Shown piece after piece: positions 1 through 10,000 of a stretch of DNA of 64,000 nt (its first letter is position 1; the number at the start of each line of letters is the position of its first letter). The position numbers and the translations under genes are program-made. The stretch covers positions 236,515 to 300,514 of the forward strand of contig NZ_JYJB01000005.1 of NCBI RefSeq assembly GCF_000956475.1. Reading direction: 5' to 3'. The stretch comes from Microbacterium hydrocarbonoxydans (GTDB lineage: Bacteria; Actinomycetota; Actinomycetes; Actinomycetales; Microbacteriaceae). Below the pieces are notes generated by a model. The model did no database searches. It had not been told where the DNA came from and was given only the letters and a program-made list of their open reading frames with translations.

Positions 1-910
1 TGTCGAGATAGCCGCGTCCGTGGTCGGGCAGCAGCACGACCACCACGTCGTCCTCGGTGAGCGCGGCCGCGGTGCGCAGCGCCGCCACGACGGCCATGCC
101 GCTGGATCCTCCGACGAACAGCCCCTCCTCCGCGGCGAGGCGACGGGTCATCGCGAACGACTCGGCATCCGAGATCCGCTCGTAGCCGTCGACCACCGAC
201 GGATCGAAAGTCGGCGGCATGAAGTCCTCGCCGACGCCCTCGACGTGATAGCCGTGGATGGGTCCGCCGGAGTAGATCGAACCCTCGGGGTCGGCGCCGA
301 TCACTCGCACGAGCCCGTCGCTGACCTGCTTGAGATACCGCCCGGTGCCGCTGATCGTCCCGCCGGTGCCGATGCCCGCGACGAAGTGCGTCACGCGCCC
401 GTCGGTGTCGGCCCAGATCTCCGGTCCGGTCGTCTGGAAGTGGCCGAGCGGGCCGTTCTGATTCGCGAACTGGTTCGGGTTGAACGCCCCGGGGATCTCT
501 GCGGCGAGCCGCGCGGCGACGCTGTAGTACGACCGCGGATCGGTCGGGTCGACGCTGGTCGGGGTGACGACGACCTCGGCGCCGTAGCCGCGCAGAGTCG
601 CGACCTTGGCCCCTGCGAACTTGTCGGGCACGACGAACACCATGCGGTAGCCGCGCTGCAGCGCCACGAGGGCGAGTCCGACTCCGGTGTTGCCGCTGGT
701 CGCCTCGACGATGGTTCCGCCCGGCTTCAGGAGTCCCTCCCGCTCGGCGGCGTCGATGATCGCGCCGGCGATGCGGTCCTTGGCCGAGCTGCCGGGGTTG
801 AAGTACTCGACCTTCGCGAGGACCGCGGGACGGATGCCGGCGGTGACGGCGTTCAGGCGGACGAGGGGCGTGTGGCCGACGAGTTCGGCGATGTGCTGGG
901 CGTAGCGCAC
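1..910 (-). CDS. cbs: Cystathionine beta-synthase, C-terminal part beyond window
   Basis: PLP enzyme condensing serine and homocysteine to cystathionine (reverse transsulfuration). The frame is open from GTG at 910 to the window edge, about 303 residues. The translation begins RYAQHIAELVGHTPLVRLN and has the PLP lysine motif SSAKDR, the phosphate-binding TSGNTG loop, the stretch PTSVDPTDPRSYYSV and GIGTGGTISG. These match actinobacterial Cbs better than plain CysK. The regulatory CBS-domain tail expected in this family would lie outside the window. AGGA precedes the GTG by about 9 bases. A 7-bp GC hairpin (935-956) lies just upstream. A close cysteine synthase paralogue is the only real alternative. 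Confidence 0.88.
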   Translation of the reverse strand, partial: MRYAQHIAELVGHTPLVRLNAVTAGIRPAVLAKVEYFNPGSSAKDRIAGAIIDAAEREGLLKPGGTIVEATSGNTGVGLALVALQRGYRMVFVVPDKFAGAKVATLRGYGAEVVVTPTSVDPTDPRSYYSVAARLAAEIPGAFNPNQFANQNGPLGHFQTTGPEIWADTDGRVTHFVAGIGTGGTISGTGRYLKQVSDGLVRVIGADPEGSIYSGGPIHGYHVEGVGEDFMPPTFDPSVVDGYERISDAESFAMTRRLAAEEGLFVGGSSGMAVVAALRTAAALTEDDVVVVLLPDHGRGYLD

Positions 911-1072
911 GGAGGTTCTTCCTGATCTTCAGGGGCGCGCGTCTCGAGGCGCGCGCGGGTGTCGGATGGGTCAGTCGATGGTGAGCGGAGCGCTCAGCGA
1001 CAACAACGACACGTCAGGGACACACCCGAACTGTAACCCGCGGGGCTCGGGCTGGCAACTCTCAGCGGTCGA

Positions 1073-1975
1073 TCAGCCGAGATCGCCGTCTCCGTCCGCC
1101 GCACCGCGCGCGATCTCGACCCATCGGCGCAGGTACACCGCCCCTGCCTCGTCATGGATGAGCGAGGAGTGATGACGCACGGGGTAGGGCGTGGCCGGCA
1201 CGCCGTCTGACGGGCGCACATCGACGTGCACGACGTCGTGGCCGTTCTCATGCAGCCAGTCGGCCATGGCGTAGTCGGTACGGGAGTCGCCCATCGTGCG
1301 CCAGGTTCGAGGCAGCCGCGCACCCTCGGCGGCGAGGAAGGAGAGCATCAGGCTCGCCCCGAGGTCCTTGCCCACGCGGTTCGACTCGATGTCGGTGGAG
1401 ATGATGGTCGGATCGATCCGATACGCGACCCTCCCCTCCGCATCGGGCACACGCTCGTCGCCCCACTCGTAGCCCAGGCCCTGCTCCTTCAGCGCCGCGG
1501 CGATCGCCTGGTTGAGCGCGGGCTGGCGGTCGAGGAAGTCGCCGCTCTCGACATCCGTGAGCTGCTCGACCGAGACCATCGCGCGCTTCGTGTCGTCGAA
1601 GAAGACGAGATCAGAGAAGTCTTCGCGGACGATCCGCTCCACCTCTCGGCCGAAGGCCGGCGGCATCCGCAGGTCGTCATCGACCGTGACCTGCTGCGCA
1701 CCGCCGGCGGTGATGCGCATCCGCACCGCGCCCTTCTCGCAGATGCCCCATACGTGAACGCCCTCCTCGAGGCCCGCGGCGAGAAGCGGCGGGATCACCT
1801 GCTCGCGGAGGAACGCGTCAGAGCGCCCCGTGTTGAACGCGATCGGGATGCCGAGGTTCGCAAGCTCCGCCAGATCTGTCGCGATCTCGGGAATCGCGAT
1901 CGAGCGGGTCACGGGACTGGCGATGGGGCCGTCGACATCGAGAAGCAGGCCGAGCGGGGGCGTGTGTTCGGTCAC
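1073..1975 (-). CDS. HAD-superfamily hydrolase
   Basis: 300-residue soluble protein. Motif I is DVDGP near residues 13-17 (nucleophile D13, acid/base D15). GRSDAF near residue 50 serves as motif II. VGKDLGASL contributes the conserved lysine and GDSRTDYAMADWL is motif IV. The order and the large insertion between motifs II and III fit the Cof-like / trehalose-phosphatase-like HAD-II group, so a small phosphorylated metabolite or sugar phosphate is the probable substrate; I cannot name it. It stands alone between cbs (same strand, about 160 bp away) and a divergent operon beginning at 2059. Confidence 0.75.
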   Translation of the reverse strand: MTEHTPPLGLLLDVDGPIASPVTRSIAIPEIATDLAELANLGIPIAFNTGRSDAFLREQVIPPLLAAGLEEGVHVWGICEKGAVRMRITAGGAQQVTVDDDLRMPPAFGREVERIVREDFSDLVFFDDTKRAMVSVEQLTDVESGDFLDRQPALNQAIAAALKEQGLGYEWGDERVPDAEGRVAYRIDPTIISTDIESNRVGKDLGASLMLSFLAAEGARLPRTWRTMGDSRTDYAMADWLHENGHDVVHVDVRPSDGVPATPYPVRHHSSLIHDEAGAVYLRRWVEIARGAADGDGDLG

Positions 1976-2058
1976 AGGTCGATCCTACGGGCGCGCCGCA
2001 GGACGCACCTCGGCGGTTTCGATCGCGCAGCCTCGACGCTCCCCAATAGGCTGGGCGG

Positions 2059-2718
2059 GTGATCGAGGTGAGGGGACCGCTGAGGCGGGTGCGCGGAGGC
2101 GCCGTGCACGGCATCCGCTCGGCGATCTCACGCCGCGCGATCCCCGCCTGGATCACGATCGGGGTGCTCGCGCTGGGCAGCGCCGCGCTCATCTCGGCCG
2201 GCGCCTTCGCGACCGCGCGGCACGTGCCCGCGGACGTCGCGATCGGGGAAGAAGTGCGGACGCCCACTTATGCCGTCACCGTGCTCGACGTCGAGGTGAC
2301 CGATGCCGTGGAGGAGCAGTTCTTGGAGGCCGACCCCGGCGAGACGCTGCTGCTCGTGACGATGAGGCTCGAGAACCTCAGCGACGCCACGATCGGCGTC
2401 GGCACCACCTCGGACCGGATCTCCTCGCGGCTGGTGGGCACCACCACTCCGCTGCTCGAGCTCTCCGGCGTGTCCGACCAGCGAGGAACGAGGGCGTGGC
2501 ACGACATCACGTCCGCCGCCGCTCCCCTGCTGCAACCCGGTGTGCCCGCCGAGGTCACCGTCGCATGGCGAGTCGATTCGAGCGACCTCGACTCCGGCAT
2601 CGCACTCGAAGTCCATGAAGCCGAGGTGCACACGGGGCAGATCATCCTGTCATCCGACGTCGTCACCTGGGCGCAGGGCGAACAGGTCGCGCGGATCGGC
2701 CTGGAGGTCCGCGGATGA
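2059..2718 (+). CDS. Membrane-anchored protein with beta-rich ectodomain (1 of 3)
   Basis: 219 residues starting at GTG. A basic N-terminus is followed by one hydrophobic segment (about residues 29-50, AWITIGVLALGSAALISAGA). The rest is an extracytoplasmic, beta-rich, acidic domain of about 165 residues. The spacing of hydrophobic strands around TLLLVTMRLENLSD resembles Ig-like/DUF4352 folds, but I do not recognise the family. It is the first gene of a tightly overlapping three-gene operon: its stop shares 4 bp with the next start. All three products have the same layout, so they probably work together at the cell surface. Function unknown. Confidence 0.7.
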   Translation: MIEVRGPLRRVRGGAVHGIRSAISRRAIPAWITIGVLALGSAALISAGAFATARHVPADVAIGEEVRTPTYAVTVLDVEVTDAVEEQFLEADPGETLLLVTMRLENLSDATIGVGTTSDRISSRLVGTTTPLLELSGVSDQRGTRAWHDITSAAAPLLQPGVPAEVTVAWRVDSSDLDSGIALEVHEAEVHTGQIILSSDVVTWAQGEQVARIGLEVRG

Positions 2719-3275
2719 GGCGGGCGCTCACCTGGCTCGCGGGGACCGCTCTCGTGGTGACGGCCGGAGTCGTCGCAGTCATCACGCCCGACGCCGACGC
2801 GCAGGACGGCCCCTTCCTCACGCACGGCACCGCCGGTCACCCCGTCACGTCGCGGAACCTGACCGTCGTGGTCGAGGACGCGACGTTCACCGACCGGGTC
2901 ACCGTGGAGGACGACGACTGGGAGGCCGACGGCAACTGGCTCGTCGTCTCCCTGTCCGCGGCGGCGCGGCAGAGCGAGGTCGACGCTGCGCTGCGGCTCG
3001 TGAAGCTCGTGGTCGACGGCCGCGAATTCGTCGCCAGCGAGCGACCTGCGACGTCGATCGTCGGCGACGATCTTCGCGTCGGCATCCAGACGAGCGGTAT
3101 GGTCGCCTTCGAGCTCCCAGCCGACGTGACCGCGGGCGAGGCGGAGCTGCGGGTGTCAATGCCGTACAGCACTCCCCACCTCGACGACGTGATCGTGGTG
3201 CCCCTCGATCTCACGGATGCCGGGCGAGAGTCCACGATAGACATCGTCGAACCGACGACGGGCGAGGCGCCGTGA
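2715..3275 (+). CDS. Exported or anchored beta-rich protein (2 of 3)
   Basis: 186 residues. MRRALTWLAGTALVVTAGVV is a short signal or anchor, followed by DADAQ, which could be a signal-peptidase site, and then an acidic ectodomain. NWLVVSLSAAA and MVAFELPADVTAGEAELRVS look like strands of an immunoglobulin-like sandwich. The ATG overlaps the stop of the preceding gene (ATGA) and the stop overlaps the next GTG start, so translation is coupled across the three genes. No catalytic motif is visible. Related in layout but not closely in sequence to its two neighbours. Confidence 0.7.
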   Translation: MRRALTWLAGTALVVTAGVVAVITPDADAQDGPFLTHGTAGHPVTSRNLTVVVEDATFTDRVTVEDDDWEADGNWLVVSLSAAARQSEVDAALRLVKLVVDGREFVASERPATSIVGDDLRVGIQTSGMVAFELPADVTAGEAELRVSMPYSTPHLDDVIVVPLDLTDAGRESTIDIVEPTTGEAP

Positions 3276-3763
3276 GCTGGCTGCGCAGGCAGCGCGTCGC
3301 CCTGACCGCCCTGATGTTCAGCGCCATCGCCGTGGCGGGCGTGTACCTGTGGCTCGACATAGGCCCTGTCGCAGAGGCCGAGAGCGTCACGATCACCGAA
3401 GCCGTCGATGGCACGGCTGAGGTCGCCGGGCAGGAGCTCACGCTCGAGAGCGCGCGCTGGGACGAGTTCCCGGCCCCGAACGGCGCCCGCATCGTGAGCG
3501 TCCGGCTCACGGCATCCGGCGGGCCCGATTCCACGATGTGCGGGCAGGTCACGCTCACCGAGGTGCATGGCTCGCGCACCTGGCTCGACGCGGGCGACCT
3601 GGTGGATGTGCCGTACGAGGAGGGCGAGTCGTACTGCCTGGAGGAGTCAGCGCCCTACGACATCATCTCGGTGTTCGCCGTCCCCGACGATGCCGCCGGC
3701 CCGTTCTATCTCGACATCGCCGGCGAGGACGATGTCGTCACCCGCTTCCTCGTCGAGCCCTGA
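3272..3763 (+). CDS. Membrane-anchored beta-rich protein (3 of 3)
   Basis: 163 residues. I place the start at GTG 3272, inside the preceding stop (GTGA), rather than the longer upstream frame, because the preceding two genes use the same overlap and SWLRRQRVALTALMFSAIAVAGVYLWLDI is a good N-terminal anchor. The ectodomain has RIVSVRLTASG and two cysteines (DSTMCGQ and ESYCLEE), probably a disulfide. The last 117 bp are also read on the other strand as the C-terminal tail of the membrane protein at 3647-4912. Function unknown. Confidence 0.68.
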   Translation: MSWLRRQRVALTALMFSAIAVAGVYLWLDIGPVAEAESVTITEAVDGTAEVAGQELTLESARWDEFPAPNGARIVSVRLTASGGPDSTMCGQVTLTEVHGSRTWLDAGDLVDVPYEEGESYCLEESAPYDIISVFAVPDDAAGPFYLDIAGEDDVVTRFLVEP

Positions 3764-4912
3764 TCCGGCATCCAGTCCTGCCTCAGGGCGTGCGATCACC
3801 GCGTCGTAGCCCGTCGCGAGCAGCGCGACCCTCAGTGGCTCGGCGACTGCGGCGATCGCGACGAGGATCACCGGCAGCCAGGCCTCCCAGAACGCCTCAT
3901 CCTGCCCGCCGATCAGCTGCAGCACCGCGCGCGCGCCCACCCGATCGAGCAGCATCCACAACGCGTACACGAGCGCTGTCGCGCCGAACAGCGCCGGCCC
4001 GCCGCGCCAGATCACCGCGGCTGCGGCCCACAGCCCCTCGAGGCGCACCACGAGGGTGCGCGCGAGTGACCGCGCCGTTCCCCGCAGGGCCCGGTCGCTC
4101 CAGCCGCTGAGACGGGACTGCACGTCGAAGGTGGTGCCGTAGATCACGCCGACGATGGCCAGCCAGCCGGCCGGCACGATGAGCACGGCGATCACGATGC
4201 CGATGGCCCAGGACCCGCCCTCCCAGATGCCGGCGACCGGAGGGATGTGCACGGCGAACCAGTCGCCGATGTCGCGCAGCCAGTCTGCCCCTGCGCGGTG
4301 AGCCAGCCATTCGCGCACGCCTGCCCACCATTGGCCGACGAGGGTGAAGAGCATGAATGTCCAGAGCACCTCCGCGTACGCGGCGAGCGCGCGCAGGCTC
4401 ATCGAGAGGCGATCATCGAATCGGGCGAGCACGATGCGGAGCGCGAGAGCGATCACCAGGACCGCGACCGGGAGCGCGCCGACGCCGATCATGCCGCCGC
4501 GATCGCCGAGCGCCTCCTGGCCGTAGCCGGTCTGCTCGAACGCCACGTCGCTGGCGATGCGGAAGAACGCGTCGCGGTCGGCATCCAGCATCCCCCATGC
4601 CTCGTAGAAGGCGAAGAACGGCAGGATCGAGACGAGCACGGCATGCGCGAAATCGCGCCGGTCGATCGGATCGGATGCTGCCGCGTGCGGCAGCGACGGG
4701 CGGACGGTCAGGTACATCGCGACGTACGACACCATGCGCGCGGCGACGGCGATCGGAAGGATGAGCAGTCCGCCCAGGGTCGTGTGGCCGCCGACCGTTC
4801 CGGCGAGTTGCAGCACGAGGCGATGCACGACCTCGCCCGCGAGATACCAGGCCATCAGGGCCGGCCAGTGGCCGCCCAGGACGCGCCCGAACGTGCGAAG
4901 TGCCTGCTGCAT
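3647..4912 (-). CDS. Multipass integral membrane protein
   Basis: 421 residues, about eight hydrophobic segments spread between residues 15 and 370 (for example LGGLLILPIAVAARMVSYVA, AIGIVIAVLIVPAGWLAIVG and LPVILVAIAAVAEPLRVALL), no signal peptide and no recognised catalytic motif. The start at MQQALRTFG is followed at once by membrane sequence. The last 39 or so residues are an acidic soluble tail that exists only because the frame runs on across the 3' end of the convergent gene at 3272-3763. I cannot tell whether that tail is functional. It is divergent from the phosphopantetheinyl transferase at 5156. Family not recognised. Confidence 0.68.
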   Translation of the reverse strand: MQQALRTFGRVLGGHWPALMAWYLAGEVVHRLVLQLAGTVGGHTTLGGLLILPIAVAARMVSYVAMYLTVRPSLPHAAASDPIDRRDFAHAVLVSILPFFAFYEAWGMLDADRDAFFRIASDVAFEQTGYGQEALGDRGGMIGVGALPVAVLVIALALRIVLARFDDRLSMSLRALAAYAEVLWTFMLFTLVGQWWAGVREWLAHRAGADWLRDIGDWFAVHIPPVAGIWEGGSWAIGIVIAVLIVPAGWLAIVGVIYGTTFDVQSRLSGWSDRALRGTARSLARTLVVRLEGLWAAAAVIWRGGPALFGATALVYALWMLLDRVGARAVLQLIGGQDEAFWEAWLPVILVAIAAVAEPLRVALLATGYDAVIARPEAGLDAGSGLDEEAGDDIVLAGDVEIERAGGIVGDGEHRDDVVGR

Positions 4913-5155
4913 GCCTTCACGGTACCGGGGATCGGCCCCGCGCCGCGCAGGCGAGTTCGCCTGGCTTTGCGTGAGACCCGGATTCCCGCGTTAGGTGGGG
5001 ATTCAGGCGTGACACCCACCTGGAGACCACGGTTCTCAGGCAGCAATGCGGATGTCACGCTGCAAGCAGGAGCTGATGCGGCGAGCAGGAGGCCGGACGG
5101 TCCGCGGTATCTCGCTTCTCGCTTCCCGCCCCCGCCGTCCCCGTAGGCTTCTCGC
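4913..5155. promoter_or_regulatory. Divergent intergenic region with two inverted repeats
   Basis: 243 bp between two outward-facing genes. It holds AGGTGGG (4993-4999) facing CCCACCT (5015-5021), and GCGTGACA (5007-5014) facing TGTCACGC (5053-5060). Both are perfect but interlocked, so they look more like operator half-sites or alternative RNA folds than a terminator. No coding sequence with a ribosome site is seen here. Confidence 0.35.
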
Positions 5156-5719
5156 ATGCCCGCCAGCCACGCCGCGACCGCCTGGAGCGGCCTCGTGCAC
5201 ATCGCGTGGGCGAGCGGGACGGATGCTCGGCGCACTGTTCTGGACCGGCTGCTGCGCGATGCCGGCAGCCCTGGCGATGCGGTCACGCACGAATGTCCGC
5301 GGTGCGGATCCGCAGCCCACGGCCCGCTGCGCACCTCCTCGGGGACGACGGTGCTCAGCCTCAGCCATGCGGGCGACCTCACGGCCGGAGCGATCGCACG
5401 GGCGGATGCCGCGGCATCCGTCGGCATCGACATCGAAGCCGATCGAGGGTCTGCCCCGCTGACCGAGCTCGCGGCCCTCTTCGCTCCGCGCGAGCCGCCC
5501 ACGCTTCGCGAGTGGACCATGATCGAGGCCGTCGTCAAGGCCGACGGCCGGGGGCTGCGCATCGCCCCGGCGGACATCCGCTTCGAGGGCTCTCTCGCAC
5601 GCATCGCCGGACGTTCGCCGATCGAGGTCGCCGAGATCGAGGCGCCCTCCGGCTATGTGATCAGCGTCGCGATCGATCCAGTCCGGCCGAGCCGCCGAGG
5701 CCGAGGATCGGACCGGTGA
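5156..5719 (+). CDS. 4'-phosphopantetheinyl transferase (Sfp type)
   Basis: Transfers phosphopantetheine from CoA to a carrier-protein serine. 187 residues: LSLSHAGDLTAGAIAR near residue 68, then VGIDIE (D92, E94, the Mg-binding pair) and WTMIEAVVKADGRG (W120, E124, K128), the signature WxxxE...K of the ACPS/Sfp fold. Shorter than Sfp, with a four-Cys-free N-terminus apart from CPRC, which could bind metal. It is the obvious partner of the carrier domain in the Pls-like synthetase encoded at 7034-10957. The final 59 bp overlap the 3' end of the M1 peptidase gene on the other strand. Confidence 0.85.
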   Translation: MPASHAATAWSGLVHIAWASGTDARRTVLDRLLRDAGSPGDAVTHECPRCGSAAHGPLRTSSGTTVLSLSHAGDLTAGAIARADAAASVGIDIEADRGSAPLTELAALFAPREPPTLREWTMIEAVVKADGRGLRIAPADIRFEGSLARIAGRSPIEVAEIEAPSGYVISVAIDPVRPSRRGRGSDR

Positions 5720-7037
5720 GCGGAGCCGCCTCCACATTTGCAGGCCCCGCCGGAAGCGGCGGCAGCGCGGGATCGTCGAGCCACCGCGAGAGCAGCGCGT
5801 CCAGCTCGGCGCCTCCCGCCCGCGTCGCCAGCTCCACGAAGTCGGCCGTCGTCGCGGTCGCGTGGGCGCGCGACGATGTCCACGAGCGCAGGATCTCGAA
5901 GAACGTCTGATCCCCGACCGTGAGCCGCAGCGCGTGCAGTGTCAGCGCGCCGCGCTTGTAGACACGATCGTCGAACATGGCGTCGGCGCCAGGATCGGCG
6001 AGCACGACGTCCTGGTCGAGATCCGCGAGGCGCGCGTGATGCGCGAGCGCCTTCGCGTGGGCCGTCGGGCCCCCCGACGCCTCCGACCAGATCCACTCGG
6101 CGTAGCAGGCGAAGCCCTCGTTCAGCCAGATGTCCTGCCAGCGCGCGACGCCCACGCTGTTGCCGAACCACTGGTGCGCGAGCTCGTGCGCGATCAGCCG
6201 CTCGAGCCCGTGCTCGCCGTCGATGTGATTCGCGCCGAAGATCGCCGATGCCAGCGCCTCGAGCGGGATCTCGAGCTCGTCAGGGGTGACGACGACCGTG
6301 TACTCGGCGAACGGATACGGTCCGAACGCCTCCTCGAACACGGTCATCATCCGCGCGAGGTCCTCGAGGTCGGCGTGCACCCGCGCGGTCAGCGCCCGCG
6401 GGAAGAACAACCGGCCTGAGACAGTGCCCAGCGGCATCCGCTCCTGCGCGTACTGGCCGATCTGCAGAGTCATCAGGTACGTCGCCGTCGGCACCGCGAT
6501 GTCGAAGTCCCACACCGCACGGCCCTTCGACGTCGACCGCGCGGCGGGCACCGAGCCCACGACCGCGTAGCCGGGGTCGGTCACCACCCGCAACCGGTAC
6601 GTCGCCTTGTCGTAGGGAACGTCGTTGCAGGGGAACCAGGTGGGAGCGCCCGTCGGCTGCGAGGCGATGAGCAGTCCATCCTCGAGCTCCTCCCAGCCGA
6701 GCGCCCCCCAGCGGGTGCGGCGCGGCTTCGGAGCGCCGGCGTAGTCGATCGAGACCTGCAGCACCGTGCCCGCCTCGACCGGGGCTCCGAGCGAGATCTT
6801 CAGCTTGCGGTCGGTCTGACTGAACCCCGCCTTGGGGATGCCCTCCACGCGCACCTTCTTCGCGCGCAGGCCGACGAGGTCGAGACCGAAGGCCGCCGTC
6901 TCCTGCGCGACGCGCACGTCGATCACCGCCGTGGCCGTCAGCCGGTTGGTCGAGAGCTTGTAGTCGAGGTCGAGGTCGTAGTGCTCGACGCGGATGCGCG
7001 CGTCGCCCGCGTGCGGAGTGTACGGATCGACGTTCAT
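5661..7037 (-). CDS. M1-family zinc metallopeptidase
   Basis: 458 residues, shorter than classical aminopeptidase N because it has only the beta-saddle N-domain (1-185) and the catalytic domain. Zinc motif HELAHQW has H284, E285 and H288; the third ligand is E307 in NEGFA. The canonical GAMEN exopeptidase loop is replaced by IFGANHIDG, as in other short actinobacterial M1 proteins. Its ATG overlaps the synthetase stop by 4 bp, so the two are cotranslated. Epsilon-polylysine degrading enzymes of polylysine producers are also M1-type, so a role in trimming or hydrolysing the synthetase product, giving self-protection, is a reasonable inference. No signal peptide is visible. Confidence 0.88.
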   Translation of the reverse strand: MNVDPYTPHAGDARIRVEHYDLDLDYKLSTNRLTATAVIDVRVAQETAAFGLDLVGLRAKKVRVEGIPKAGFSQTDRKLKISLGAPVEAGTVLQVSIDYAGAPKPRRTRWGALGWEELEDGLLIASQPTGAPTWFPCNDVPYDKATYRLRVVTDPGYAVVGSVPAARSTSKGRAVWDFDIAVPTATYLMTLQIGQYAQERMPLGTVSGRLFFPRALTARVHADLEDLARMMTVFEEAFGPYPFAEYTVVVTPDELEIPLEALASAIFGANHIDGEHGLERLIAHELAHQWFGNSVGVARWQDIWLNEGFACYAEWIWSEASGGPTAHAKALAHHARLADLDQDVVLADPGADAMFDDRVYKRGALTLHALRLTVGDQTFFEILRSWTSSRAHATATTADFVELATRAGGAELDALLSRWLDDPALPPLPAGPANVEAAPLTGPILGLGGSAGLDRSRR

Positions 7038-10000
7038 GCGCCTTCAGCCTGGTAGGCGCGCACGGTGACGGCCCGCCACGGTCCGATCGGGTTGCCGCTC
7101 CAGCGGCTGCCCGCGGGGACGGTCTCGCCCCGCATCACGAGGGATGCAGGGCCCACCGTGGCGTCGGCCGCGATGGTCGCGGCGGGCAGCACGACCGAGT
7201 GCGGGCCCAGTGTGGCGCCCGATTCGAGGGTGACCGTGTCGATGCTCATCACACGATCATGGAACAGATGCGTCTGAACCACACATCCGCGGTTCACCGT
7301 GGCGCCGTCTCCGAGGCGGACGAGGTCGGGCTCGGGGAGCCAGTAGCTGTCGGTCCAGACGCCGTGGCCGATCTTCGCGCCGAGACTGCGCAGCCACACC
7401 ACGAGAGCCGGAGTACCCGCGGCCGCGTTCGCGAACCAGGGGGCGGCGACCATCTCGGTGAACGTGTCGGCGACCTCGGTGCGCCACACGAAGCTCGACC
7501 AGAGCGGATGCTCCCCCGCACGGATCGGCCCGACGAAGATCCACTTTGCCGCCGTGGTGACGGCGGCGGCGACGGCTCCCGCGGCGAGCATCACTCCGCC
7601 GGACAGCAGGATCGCGACGCCGAGACCCCAGGTCTCGGTGAGCCATGCCAGCGTCAGCAAGACGGCGAGTCCGAGCGCGCAGGTCACGAACACCGGCAGG
7701 ATGCGTCCGAGCTCCCACAGACCTCGGGCCCAGCGCAGCGACTGCCGTGGACGATAGGTGCGCTCGAGATCGGAGTCGTTCACCACACGGCGCAGGCGCA
7801 CCGCGGGCGAACCCAGCCAGGACGAGCCGGGCTTGGACTTCTCGGGCGCGACCGAGAGCACGGCGATCAGGCCGTCCTTCGGCACCCGGTGCCCTGCCGC
7901 GGCGAGCCCGGAGTTCCCGAGGAACGCCCTCTTGCCGATGCGCGCGGTGGCCAGGCGCATCCAGCCGCCGCGAAGCTCGTAGGTTCCGACCATGGTGTCA
8001 TCGGCGAGGAACGCCCCGTCGTCGATCACGGTCATGCGGGGGATCAGCAGCACGGTCGACGCCTCGACCTCGCGCCCGACCTTCGCGCCCAGCATCCGCA
8101 GCCAGATCGGGGTGAACAGGCTCGAGTAGATCGGGAAGAGCAGCGTGCGGGCGGAATCCAGCAGGCGCTCGGTCGTCCACGCCTGCCATGCGACGCGGCC
8201 GTGGACCGGATGCGCGCCCTCGGTCAGTCCGATCGCGAGCAGCCGCACGAACAGCACGACGGCCGCGGCGAACACGAGACCGGTGACGAGCACGGCCGGC
8301 ACGAGCCACGCCGCAAAGGCCCCGATCGCCTCGTTCAGCGAGCCGGCCCCGCGGATGCCGGCGGCGAGCACGAGCACGCCGGCGGCGAAGGCGACGAACG
8401 GCAGCAGCCCGAGCAGCGTGGAGGAGGCGCCGTACGCCCACAGCCATCGATCGCGCTTCGGCGGCGCTTCAGGGGCGAACGGCACGCTCTTGCCGCCCAC
8501 GCGCACGGCGGGCGAGCCCGCCCAGCGCTGCCGCGCGCGCACCCGCCCGAACACCGCGGAGCCCGGTGCGATCTCCGCACCTCGGCCGATCTTCGTACCC
8601 GGCGCGAGAGTGCTGCGGGCGCCCACCGTCGCGTCGGCGCCGATGCGGATCTCGCCGATGCGCACGGTGTCGCCGTCGATCCAGTATCCGGCGAGGTCGA
8701 CCTCGGGCTCGATCGCGGCGCCGTCGCCGATGTGCAGCATGCCCGTGACGGGCGGGAGCGAATGCAGGTCGACGCCCTTGCCGATGCGCGCGCCGAGGGC
8801 GCGTGCGTAGTGGATCACCCAGGGGGCGCCGGCGAGGCCGACCGCGTCGACCTGATGCGAGACCTGTTCGGCGAGCCAGAGGCGCAGGTGCACCGAGCCG
8901 CCGCGCGGATAGTCGCCCCCGCGCACGCCTGCGAGCAGCAGCCGGGCCACGAGGGCCGAGAGCGCCATGCGCCCGAACGGGGTCGCGAACACGATGAGAC
9001 CGGTGATGATCGCCCAGACGGGAGCGTCGGGCAGGAAGTCGAAGCCCGGCACGAGCTGCAGCAGCCAGCTCGCCGCCAGCAGCCAGGTGATCCAGCGGGC
9101 GCCGGAGAGGATGAACAGGGGGATGCCGAGCAGGGTCTGCACCCACTGCATCCGCTTGGGTGTGGGGGCTGCTGCGGTGAAGGACCGAGCGGCCTCGTCG
9201 ACCGAGGCCGCCTTGACGGCATCCGCCATCTGCGCCAGCTTCGGCAGGTCGTAGACGTCGGCCATCGTGAACTCGGGAGCGCGGGTGCGGATGCGGGAGA
9301 CCAGCTGCGCCGCCGCGAGAGAGCCGCCGCCGAGCTGGAAGAAGTCGGCGCTCTCCTCGGTCGGTCGCATGCCGAGCACCGAGAACCACTGCTCGGCGAG
9401 CCAGGCCGCGGTGCCTGAGAGAGTGGAGTCGCCCGCGTCGGTGTCGGTGAGCGGCCAGGGGAGGGCGGCCTTGTCGACCTTGCCCGAGGTACGCACCGGC
9501 AGGTCGTCGACGACGGCGAGCAGCGGGATCAGCGGGGCGGGCAGGGCCTCGGCGAGCTGTGCGCGAGCGCGCTGGCGATCGAAGCCGTCCGCGGGGACGA
9601 CGTAGCCGACGAGCAGGGCGATGCCGGCATCCGTCCTGCGCACCGCCACCGCGGCGGCCGTCACGTCGTCGATGGCCTGCAAGGCGGCCTCGACCTCGCC
9701 GAGCTCGATGCGCCGGCCGCCGATCTTGACCTGATCGTCGACTCGGCCCTGGAAGATCAGGCCCTCGGGGTCGGCGCGCACCATGTCGCCGGAGCGGTAG
9801 GCGCGCTCCCAGCCGAGGGTCGGCATGGGTGCGTACTTCTCGGCGTCCTTCGCCGGGTCGAGGTAGCGGGCGAGGCCCACTCCCCCGATGATCAGTTCAC
9901 CGGCTTCTCCATCGGCGACTGGAAGCCCTTCCGCGTCGACCACCGCGAGCGCCCAGCCGTCCAGCGGCAGGCCGATGCGCACCGGGCCTTCGCCGTCCAT

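Noticed and set aside
7199..9418. 739-residue plus-strand frame
   Set aside because: Antisense shadow of the Pls-like synthetase; Arg/Gly/His-rich and without ribosome site or motif.
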